This document shows, piece after piece, positions 29,782 through 36,113 of a DNA stretch of 36,113 nt (its first letter is position 1; the number at the start of each line of letters is the position of its first letter). Below the pieces are notes generated by a model. That model saw only the letters and a list, made by a program, of their open reading frames with translations, had not been told where the DNA came from and searched no databases. The DNA is from a bacterium. Lineage in GTDB: Bacteria; Sysuimicrobiota; Sysuimicrobiia; Sysuimicrobiales; Thermofontiviventaceae. The position numbers and the translations under genes are program-made. Location of the stretch: assembly GCA_030550015.1 (NCBI GenBank), contig JAUQQG010000099.1, positions 1 through 36,113 on the forward strand. Direction: 5' to 3'.

Positions 29782-30198
29782 ATGTATACAATGCGCAGGC
29801 GCGCGCTGATCTTGGGTTTTCTTCTCTTCCTTGGAGCCGCCCTCATCCGGGTGGGGGGCACCCTGGCACACGCTAGGCTGCTTCGCGCTGAGCCACCTCC
29901 TGGAAGTGTGGTGAAGACCCCACCAGCAGTTGTGCGGCTTTGGTTTGCGCTGGCTCCCAACGAGGAGCTGGATCCGCGGCGTTGCACGTTGAGTGTGTGG
30001 GATAGACAGGGGAGGCGTGTAGACGATGGAAAAGGAGGCGTTGACCTCAACGACCTCGACCGCCGGACGATGATCGCAAGGCTTAAGCCCATTGGGCCAG
30101 GCACCTACACGGTAAGGTGGAAGGCGGTGACGGCCCCAGACCGTGGCGCCTCCCAGGGATCCTTCCGGTTCACCGTGGCACCTTCCAAGACACCGTAG
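29782..30198 (+). CDS. copC: CopC-domain protein, exported, with one copper ligand replaced
   Basis: 138 residues. A Sec leader runs to about residue 29 (TLAHARLL), leaving His near the mature N-terminus as in CopC. The CopC beta-sandwich follows (HARLLRAEPPPGSVVKTPPAVVRLWF ... YTVRWKAV). The C-terminal copper-binding D-x-H of CopC, present as PFDGHTTSG in the next gene, reads APDRGASQG here, so the histidine is lost. ATG 29782 has GGAGG nine bases upstream and a good promoter. It is 24 nt before the CopC-CopD fusion. It may be a copper-handling partner with altered binding or a divergent structural copy. Confidence 0.82.
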   Translation: MYTMRRRALILGFLLFLGAALIRVGGTLAHARLLRAEPPPGSVVKTPPAVVRLWFALAPNEELDPRRCTLSVWDRQGRRVDDGKGGVDLNDLDRRTMIARLKPIGPGTYTVRWKAVTAPDRGASQGSFRFTVAPSKTP

Positions 30199-30222
30199 GG
30201 TATCCTCCAAGAGTCAAGGTGG

Positions 30223-32601
30223 ATGTACCTGTCCATGCGTGTCCAAACGTGCAAACGCGCAGCACTGAAACGTTTCCTTACAGTCCTCCTGGTGGGTGGC
30301 TTGATGGCCTGGGCATCCCCCGCCTTTGCCCATGGGATCCTCGAGCGCTCTGAACCTCCTCCGAACGCGAGCCTGCCAGCTCCCCCAAAAGAGGTCGTGC
30401 TCTGGTTCAATGAACCGTTCGATCCTGCCTTCAGCTCGGCCATAGTGATCGATCGCTCAGGGAAGCCCGTCTCCAAAGGGTTCTCGGCTTCGGAGGAGAG
30501 ACGGCGCATGACGATCACCCTGGACGATCTGCCCAGGGGGACCTATATCGTGAAGTGGCATGCTCTCTGGCCCTTCGACGGGCACACCACGAGTGGGTTC
30601 TTCCTCTTCGCAGTCGGCGAGGAAGCTCCCGCACAGGTTGCCGTGTCGGGCGCACCAGGAGGAGTACGGGTCCTTGTCCGCTGGCTGGCATTTGCCTCAG
30701 CACTCCTCCTTGCTGGAAGCCAGATTTTCCTTCTGATCGTCCTTCGCCCTAGTGGAATCGCCCCAGAGGGTGGAAGCTCCCTTCGTCTCCTTGCCGTCCT
30801 GGCAACGATCGCTCTTCTCTTGAGTACTGCCGCCGAATTCGCATCTGCGGCGATGGGACTCTTCGAAAGTTCCCTCCCCAACCTTCTCTCTCGCGGCCTG
30901 ATCTGGTCTCTCTTAGGAGGAACCAAGGTGGGGTGGGGGACGCTCCTCCGCCTCAGCACAGCGGCGCTTCTCCTACTCCCCGCCACTAGTAATGGGCAGA
31001 TCGCCCAAATTGCAGGCCTGATCTGGATCCTTCTCTTCGCTGGTGCGGCAGCCCTAGTAGGAGGGCCTTCCGCCCTACTTACCGCAGGAAGCCATAGCCT
31101 CCCCCTCCTTCTCACGATTTCCGTCTATCTGCTCCTCATCGTCCTCACGGTGCTCGTAGTTCCAACGATCCTTGGGGAGAGCCTCCCCGACTTCCCTTGG
31201 GCTTCCCTCCTGATCTCCGCAGTCCTGCTCGGAGGATTCACCCTCAGCTCCCATGCCTCAGGGAACGGGCTCATTGCTGCACTGGCCGATTGGGTCCACC
31301 TCGTGGCTGCCTCCGCGCTCATCGGGGGATGGGTTTCTTTCCTCTTCATTCTCCGGGGTCTGGGGCCTGCGGACCGCCAGAAGACCGTTCAGGCAATTCT
31401 CCCGCGGCTTTCCACCCTTCTCGGGGCGAGCCTCCTTGCCCTTGTTGTGACCGGCCTCTATGGGACCGTGCTCAACCTCCCGAACGTCCAGGCCTTTCTC
31501 GTTACCCCCTACGGCCGGTTGCTCTCCCTCAAGCTCTTCCTAGTGGGCATTCTCCTCGGGTTAGGCGCGGTAAATCGCTATCTCTTGAAGCCAAGGGTCC
31601 TCGGGTCCCATCCGGGAGACAGATCGAACGCCCTCCGGTGGCTCCTCCGTACCGTCACGAACGAGGTGGGCATTGCCGCCTTCATTCTCCTCACGGTCGC
31701 CGCCCTTACTATCACGCCGCCTGCGCAGGTGCGCAGGGCCGGGGTCCCACCCGAAGAAAAACCCTTGATCCTCGCGGGTCTCGCTGGAGAGTTCCAGGTT
31801 CGCCTTGCGGTGACTCCCGCAAGGCCCGGGCAGAACCGGTTCGAGGTGATGGTCTCGGGTCCTGGCGGGAAGCTACTCACTTCCCAGGCGCGTATCTTCC
31901 TCTGGGCTACTAAGCTCGATGAACAGCTCGACCCCCAAAAGATCCAGCTCGCAAGGCAAGGGCCAGGGAAGTATGTTGCAGAGGGAGGACAACTCGGGCT
32001 AGCCGGGTGGTGGCAGGTCGAGGTCGTCGTCCGGCTCCCTGGCCGGCCCGACGTTTCTACAACCTTCCCCTTCCCCCTTGGGGAACTTCCCTTGCGCGCG
32101 ACGGACCCTGCAGCGGCGCGCCTCCTTGAGGAAGCCACGAGGGCGATGGGGCAATTCAGGGCCTGGCGGGAGATTCAACAGATCGCCGATGGGGCGGGCG
32201 GGATGGTGGTCACATGGTATGAGGCGCAGAAACCAGATAGGCTACACTACCGCACTTCCAGTGGGACAGAAGGGATCATCATCGGATCCACACGCTACCT
32301 CCGCATAGGGAACGGGCCTTGGCAGAGGGATACCCTCCCGCAACCTCTCCTCCTCCGGGGTCCCCTCCAGCCCTACACCCAGGGAGCGGAGGGGATCGTC
32401 CAGGGACGCAAGCTCCCCTGCGACGAGGAGGCATGCCAGGTTGTGATGTGGGAGGCGTCGAGCGCAAGCTTTGCAGCGACGATCGGGGAGAGGAGCCACC
32501 GTCTTCACCAACTCCTCATGGTCGCGCCGTCGCACTATATGACACTTCACTCGATCGCCCCACGAGCCCAGGTCCATATCTCTCCACCGAAACCTCCCTA
32601 G
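30223..32601 (+). CDS. CopC-CopD fusion copper-transport protein with C-terminal extension
   Basis: 792 residues. Leader about 1-36 (ends ASPAFA, then His), then a CopC domain with AHGILERSEPPPNASL and the DGH copper ligand (PFDGHTTSG). About eight membrane helices (residues 145-505) form the CopD part. After these come a YtkA/FixH-like beta domain (about 525-625) and a further 165 residues with a LolA/LppX-like pattern (VTWYEAQKPDRLHYR, GIIIGSTRYLR). Such proteins import copper, often for oxidase assembly. AAGGTGG abuts ATG 30223; ATG 30235 is an alternative start. It converges on the SoxYZ fusion, 19 nt apart. Copper transport is inferred from the family. Confidence 0.85.
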   Translation: MYLSMRVQTCKRAALKRFLTVLLVGGLMAWASPAFAHGILERSEPPPNASLPAPPKEVVLWFNEPFDPAFSSAIVIDRSGKPVSKGFSASEERRRMTITLDDLPRGTYIVKWHALWPFDGHTTSGFFLFAVGEEAPAQVAVSGAPGGVRVLVRWLAFASALLLAGSQIFLLIVLRPSGIAPEGGSSLRLLAVLATIALLLSTAAEFASAAMGLFESSLPNLLSRGLIWSLLGGTKVGWGTLLRLSTAALLLLPATSNGQIAQIAGLIWILLFAGAAALVGGPSALLTAGSHSLPLLLTISVYLLLIVLTVLVVPTILGESLPDFPWASLLISAVLLGGFTLSSHASGNGLIAALADWVHLVAASALIGGWVSFLFILRGLGPADRQKTVQAILPRLSTLLGASLLALVVTGLYGTVLNLPNVQAFLVTPYGRLLSLKLFLVGILLGLGAVNRYLLKPRVLGSHPGDRSNALRWLLRTVTNEVGIAAFILLTVAALTITPPAQVRRAGVPPEEKPLILAGLAGEFQVRLAVTPARPGQNRFEVMVSGPGGKLLTSQARIFLWATKLDEQLDPQKIQLARQGPGKYVAEGGQLGLAGWWQVEVVVRLPGRPDVSTTFPFPLGELPLRATDPAAARLLEEATRAMGQFRAWREIQQIADGAGGMVVTWYEAQKPDRLHYRTSSGTEGIIIGSTRYLRIGNGPWQRDTLPQPLLLRGPLQPYTQGAEGIVQGRKLPCDEEACQVVMWEASSASFAATIGERSHRLHQLLMVAPSHYMTLHSIAPRAQVHISPPKPP

Positions 32602-32620
32602 GAGTGGACCAAGGTTTAAG

Positions 32621-33388
32621 CTAGGGCTTCATCCGGATCTCCCTAAAGACCTCAAACCGCTGCCCGCGGTGGTTGGTAAAGACGATTCTGAGGAGGCCAT
32701 TCTGGTCCGCACGCAGGGGGAAGATGAAGAGCGGGTCGTCGCTCAGGACCGAAGTGAGGGTGAAAACGTTGATCAGCCTTGGACGAAACCAATGCGCGCC
32801 GTAGAATACCTCCATGGATTGGAGGAAAACGGGTAGCCCAGCGCGCACAAAGGTCCTCCCATCCGCCAAAAGACGGAGCCCTGTCCTGGAGGGATGCGTC
32901 GCTTTTACACGTACCTCGAAGATCTCCCCCGGCCTGATCCTCTCAGGCACCCATAAGCGAGGCGGTCCGATCCTTGCCGGTGCCTCCTGGAGGGCCTCCG
33001 GACCTGCGCCCACCATATGGCATCCTCCAACGGCCACGCGGACGGGCCGGCTCGTCGCCCACTTCCCATGGCGGGAACATTCAGCAACCACAAACACACG
33101 GTGGTCCCCCGCGTTCATGCGAAACTGGAAGGAAAGGCTGAGGCGGCCGTTGTGGGGGGAGAAGGAGAACACACCCTTTGTCACTAGAGGATCCTCAAAC
33201 ACGTACACCGCCACGCTCCGGATGTAGTGCTCAGGCTCCATAGGATGCTCCATCTCCACAGAGATGGGAACGTTGGCACCATCATGAGCCAGGATGGGCA
33301 TGCGCACCGAGATGAAGTGCTGGCGTTCCAGCACTGAGGTGCCGGGGTGCTCCAGCAGGCGGATGGAGGAGGGGAAGGTCGCGACCAT
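32621..33388 (-). CDS. SoxY-SoxZ fusion without a signal peptide
   Basis: 255 residues. Residues 1-123 are SoxY-like (MPILAHDGANVPISVEMEHPM, VVAECSRHGKW) with the carrier cysteine Cys123 in AVGGCHMVGAG; residues about 142-255 are SoxZ-like (HPSRTGLRL, MEVFYGAHWF, SDDPLFIFPLRAD, VVFTNH-like IVFTNHRGQRFEV). The cysteine arm is therefore internal, in a flexible Gly/Ala/Pro linker, not at a C-terminus. No Tat or Sec leader exists: ATG 33388 lies five bases from the response-regulator stop, leaving no room for one. It thus appears cytoplasmic, unlike normal SoxYZ. Being the third gene of a kinase-regulator operon, it may carry a sulfur signal to or from that system (inference). Fused SoxYZ-like carriers are known, but usually exported. 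Confidence 0.9.
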   Translation of the reverse strand: MVATFPSSIRLLEHPGTSVLERQHFISVRMPILAHDGANVPISVEMEHPMEPEHYIRSVAVYVFEDPLVTKGVFSFSPHNGRLSLSFQFRMNAGDHRVFVVAECSRHGKWATSRPVRVAVGGCHMVGAGPEALQEAPARIGPPRLWVPERIRPGEIFEVRVKATHPSRTGLRLLADGRTFVRAGLPVFLQSMEVFYGAHWFRPRLINVFTLTSVLSDDPLFIFPLRADQNGLLRIVFTNHRGQRFEVFREIRMKP

Positions 33389-33392
33389 CTCG

Positions 33393-34067
33393 TCATCCAG
33401 AGATTTCGTTCATTGTCACAAGTCCTGAACGCAGGGCATAGAGGACGGCGCGAGTCCTGTTGGGCTGGTCGAGCTTCTGGAGGATGTTCTTCACGTGAGA
33501 ACGCACCGTCTCCAGGGAGAGGCTCGTGAGATCTGCGATCTCCTGGTTGCTGTACCCACGAGCCATGAGGCGGAGCACCTCAACCTCCCTGGGCGTGAGA
33601 GAACTTCCCTTGAGGGGAACCTCCTCCGCGGTCTTCCTGGCCATGAGCTGCATGAGCCGCCTCGTCACTGCAGGCTGCATGTACACTTCCCCTGTGGCCA
33701 CGAGGCGGATGGCCCTGTACAGTTCCTGGGGAGGAATGTCCTTGAATACGAAGCCGTCGGTCCCTTCCTGAACGGCCCTCAGGATGGCTTCATCCACCTC
33801 AAACCCTGTGAGGATGAGGACTTTCGTGAAAGGGGCCCTGCGCTTCACCGCCTTGAGCACGTGGATGCCATCGATATCGGGCATCTTGAGATCCAGGAGG
33901 AGGACGTCGGGGCGTTCTTGCACTGTGACCTCAATGGCCTCACGGCCCGTCCTTGCCTCACCGACCACGCAAAGACCCTCCTCCATCTCCAGAACCATGG
34001 TGAGGCCACGCCGGACGAGTTCATGGTCGTCGGCGATTAGGACACGAATGACGGATTGCTGACGCAT
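33393..34067 (-). CDS. NarL/FixJ-family response regulator
   Basis: 224 residues. The receiver domain has the acidic pair DD at 13-14, the phosphoacceptor Asp59 in LLLDLKMPD and the conserved Lys in VFKDIPP. The C-terminal LuxR HTH is LTPREVEVLRLMARGYSNQEIADL ... VRSHVKNILQKLDQ. It starts at ATG 34067 and overlaps the kinase gene by 31 nt, so they form a cognate pair. It ends four bases before the SoxYZ fusion. It probably controls sulfur-oxidation genes, such as its own operon or the tusA array, but no binding site can be named from sequence alone. Confidence 0.92.
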   Translation of the reverse strand: MRQQSVIRVLIADDHELVRRGLTMVLEMEEGLCVVGEARTGREAIEVTVQERPDVLLLDLKMPDIDGIHVLKAVKRRAPFTKVLILTGFEVDEAILRAVQEGTDGFVFKDIPPQELYRAIRLVATGEVYMQPAVTRRLMQLMARKTAEEVPLKGSSLTPREVEVLRLMARGYSNQEIADLTSLSLETVRSHVKNILQKLDQPNRTRAVLYALRSGLVTMNEISG

Positions 34068-35842
34068 GCCAGTCTCGGGAGTTTCACTTCCACAGTCGTT
34101 CCTTGTCCTTGCGCGCTGCGGACAGTCAGCGACCCACCAATGGCCAGCGCCCGCTCCCGCATCCCTGACAGACCGATCCCAGCAGGAGCGCGTCCAAGGT
34201 CGAACCCGGTTCCGTTATCACGAATCACCAGTTGGATCGTCTGGGAATCTGCGGTAAGATGCACCGTTGCCTGCGTGGCACGGGCGTGTCGGACGACGTT
34301 GGCCAGCGCCTCCTGGGCGATGCGAAAGAGGTGCTTGCGGGTGAACGGGGTGAGCTCTGTAAGGTCCCCTTGGACAGAGATCTCTACCTCTAGAGTCTCG
34401 GGCTTTCCAATGTCCTGTAGGTACGACTTCAGCTCGGAGATGAATTCACTTGTGGTCATCCCGCCGATCCACATGTCAAAGATGAGCCCTCGGATCTCCC
34501 CCATGGTCTTTGTGCTCAGGCGGAGGACGGACTCCAGCCGCTCACGCACCGCCCGAAGATCTTCAGGGATGAGCTTCAGGCAGCTCTCCAGGGTATAGAC
34601 TGTCCCAAAGAGACATTGTGAGACAGTATCGTGAATTTCCCTGGCGATACGGTTCCGCTCTTCCTGGATCGCGGACCGTTGGGCCCGTTCGACGCACATC
34701 CGCGTGCTCCAGATCGCCAGAGCGGCCTGGTGTGCCACGGAGTTCAGAAGCGCAAGCGCTTCTTTGTCCGGTGGTTCTCCGTCAGGCACCTCCACAACAA
34801 GGACCCCAACGGGGAGATCCCGCACAAGGAGGGGGATGACCACGCCTCGCCGCAGGGAGTTCGTGGGAAAAACCGGATGCGCGAAGATGGTGGTGCCGTC
34901 GCGGATTACGTAGGGGGCTCGGCTCTGAAGCGCCTGGGCAAGAGGGCCTTGATCTTCCATGATGGGCACGCGCAGGGTCGGCGGGATCTCCTCTTCAAGG
35001 CTACCTCGGGAAGCCCCCATCCAGCCCGTTAGCGAGCGGTCCCCATGATCGACCAAGCCCATGAAGGCGCGCGGATAGCCTAGTTCCTCCGTGAGGCTTG
35101 TGAGTACACGGCGCTGGACATCGTGGACGTCTACCGCAGCCGACTGAAGTGCCACCGCCAGTCCATGGAGGGACAGCAGATGACGGTTCATACGCTGGAG
35201 TTCCGCGGTCTTGCGCACGAGTTCGTTGCGGATCTGCTCAAGAAGATGGGCGTTGGCTCGCTGGTCCTCCAGGAGGGAGGTGAAATTTGCGAACAGCCCG
35301 GCGATGAGGAAGAAGCCAGCGATGTGAATGCTCATCAGAGCCGGGTTCATATCTTTGCCTAAGACAAGGGCGTTGGCGGCCATCACGACCCCATAGCTGA
35401 GGCTCATCCCGCTCGCGGCCAGGAGGCCTCCACGGACGCGGAAGAAGAGGCCAGCGGCGAAGAGCGGGCTGAGCGCATACAGGTAATACGGTGTCGTCAC
35501 ACCGCCGCTGAGATGTATAAGGGCAACGCAGAAGAGGATGTCCACTCCCACAAGGAGCGGGTGTTGCACGGCGATCTGATTGAGCCACGGGTGGAATAGG
35601 GTGATGGCGACGTTATAGCCTGCGGCGAGGGAAAAGATCCAGCGCAAGGACCAGTACCCTGGATGCAAACCAGGGAGCATCGCGAGGAGAGGGGGAACTA
35701 GGCTGAACCATCGGTAAATAAGGATATAGACAAACAGGTGCCCACGATGCCCTAGCTGAAGAGGCACTGTGCGGAATTTTCCGGTCTGGTGAGGAAGGAA
35801 TTCCTTCCACAGGGACCGAACGCTGGGGTTCTCCCCCTGCAC
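34037..35842 (-). CDS. NarX/DegS-type sensor histidine kinase with six membrane helices and GAF domain
   Basis: 601 residues from GTG 35842 (AGGGGTGG four bases upstream). Residues about 33-191 form six membrane helices with only short outer loops, so the signal may be sensed within or near the membrane. A coiled coil (190-225) leads to a GAF domain (about 235-385). The HisKA_3 phosphoacceptor is in REIHDTVSQ (about residue 400), followed by the HATPase with NVVRHARA, DNGTGFD and GIGLSGMRER. It partners the NarL-type regulator. Many cysteines are absent from the sensor part, so a direct thiol sensor there is not obvious; the leaderless SoxYZ fusion downstream might be its accessory. Confidence 0.92.
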   Translation of the reverse strand: MQGENPSVRSLWKEFLPHQTGKFRTVPLQLGHRGHLFVYILIYRWFSLVPPLLAMLPGLHPGYWSLRWIFSLAAGYNVAITLFHPWLNQIAVQHPLLVGVDILFCVALIHLSGGVTTPYYLYALSPLFAAGLFFRVRGGLLAASGMSLSYGVVMAANALVLGKDMNPALMSIHIAGFFLIAGLFANFTSLLEDQRANAHLLEQIRNELVRKTAELQRMNRHLLSLHGLAVALQSAAVDVHDVQRRVLTSLTEELGYPRAFMGLVDHGDRSLTGWMGASRGSLEEEIPPTLRVPIMEDQGPLAQALQSRAPYVIRDGTTIFAHPVFPTNSLRRGVVIPLLVRDLPVGVLVVEVPDGEPPDKEALALLNSVAHQAALAIWSTRMCVERAQRSAIQEERNRIAREIHDTVSQCLFGTVYTLESCLKLIPEDLRAVRERLESVLRLSTKTMGEIRGLIFDMWIGGMTTSEFISELKSYLQDIGKPETLEVEISVQGDLTELTPFTRKHLFRIAQEALANVVRHARATQATVHLTADSQTIQLVIRDNGTGFDLGRAPAGIGLSGMRERALAIGGSLTVRSAQGQGTTVEVKLPRLACVSNPSFVS

Positions 35843-35872
35843 GATTCCACCCCTGCCGCTTGCTTTGACTCA

Positions 35873-35902
35873 ATTTTACCAGACAGGGATACTCTTGTGC
35901 AA
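35873..35902 (-). promoter_or_regulatory. Probable promoter of the kinase-regulator-SoxYZ operon
   Basis: On the minus strand TTGCAC (35902-35897) and TAAAAT (35878-35873) are spaced by 18 bases, in the 70-nt gap before GTG 35842. The -10 box matches five of six positions; the -35 box is weaker. Confidence 0.45.
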
Positions 35903-35912
35903 TCAAGGTTTC

Positions 35913-36113
35913 TCAACGGGCGACTAAGTCTTGTTCGCGAACGGTGAACTCCTTCTCGAGATGTTCCATCCGGGCACCGATTCCCCCATACTCCAGCTCA
36001 GAGTAAGGCAACATTGCGGGCTCAAAGAACCCCTGCCGGCGCATCTCCATGGCCTTCTCAGCGATCCGATCACGGACCTGGTCCCAGAAGGGGTCCGCGA
36101 AAAGGTCTACAGG
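35913..36113 (-). CDS. C-terminal end of an unidentified protein (cut by window edge)
   Basis: The minus strand is open from the window edge to TGA at 35913-35915, giving the last 66 residues of a longer protein. They are polar and helical, begin PVDLFADPFWDQVRDRIAEK, contain EMRRQGFFEPAMLPYSELEYGG and end REQDLVAR. The frame spans the edge, composition is protein-like (few rare residues, acidic/basic alternation), and the next gene starts 70 nt later in the same direction behind its own promoter. I do not recognise the family; no cysteine or membrane segment is present in this tail. Confidence 0.6.
   Translation of the reverse strand, partial: PVDLFADPFWDQVRDRIAEKAMEMRRQGFFEPAMLPYSELEYGGIGARMEHLEKEFTVREQDLVAR

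Overview
The window reads as one nearly complete cytoplasmic sulfur-oxidation locus from a free-living, aerobic or otherwise respiring bacterium with fairly GC-rich DNA. Strong Shine-Dalgarno sites (GGAGG types), frequent GTG starts and 4-nt stop/start overlaps are seen throughout. The lineage cannot be fixed from this sequence. A giant MalT-type LuxR regulator, a CopC-CopD fusion and a type II sHdr set would fit a thermophilic or lithotrophic Chloroflexota- or Bacillota-like organism, or another deep-branching group, but that is only an impression. No rRNA, tRNA, CRISPR array, transposase or phage gene was seen.

Layout. At the left, on the plus strand, are lipB (octanoyl/lipoyl transferase), a large MalT-like LuxR regulator and a small HTH protein (92-4181). 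From 29519 down to 4224 every gene lies on the minus strand. In transcription order these are: tusA, dsrE2 and a dsrE paralogue (sulfane-sulfur carriers); a broken or frameshifted LbpA-thioredoxin chimera; sHdrC1, sHdrB1, sHdrA, the sHdrH-type hypothetical, and sHdrB3; etfB; a periplasmic Sox module (thioredoxin, beta-propeller, soxY, soxZ, monohaem cytochrome c, YeeE/SoxT-type transporter, soxB); etfA; emo (membrane ETF:quinone oxidoreductase); two uncharacterised small proteins, one with two zinc-finger-like motifs; two lipoate-binding proteins (LbpA); a lipoate-protein ligase; and a sulfite-oxidising SoeABC-like module with a TauE/SafE exporter inside it.

Right of tusA, a divergent promoter drives copC and a copC-copD fusion. 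They converge on a minus-strand operon of a sensor histidine kinase, a NarL-type response regulator and a one-piece SoxY-SoxZ fusion without a signal peptide. A truncated gene of unknown function runs off the right edge.

Inferred working model: thiosulfate sulfur is bound to periplasmic SoxYZ and SoxB releases sulfate. Sulfane sulfur enters through the YeeE/SoxT channel and is passed by TusA/DsrE proteins to sHdr and lipoylated LbpA. Electrons leave via EtfAB and EMO to the quinone pool. The sulfite formed in the cytoplasm is oxidised by Soe or exported by TauE. LipB and LplA supply lipoate for LbpA. The most unusual points are the Sox module splitting etfB from etfA, the absence of soxA, the leaderless SoxYZ fusion tied to a two-component system, and the LbpA'-thioredoxin chimera.
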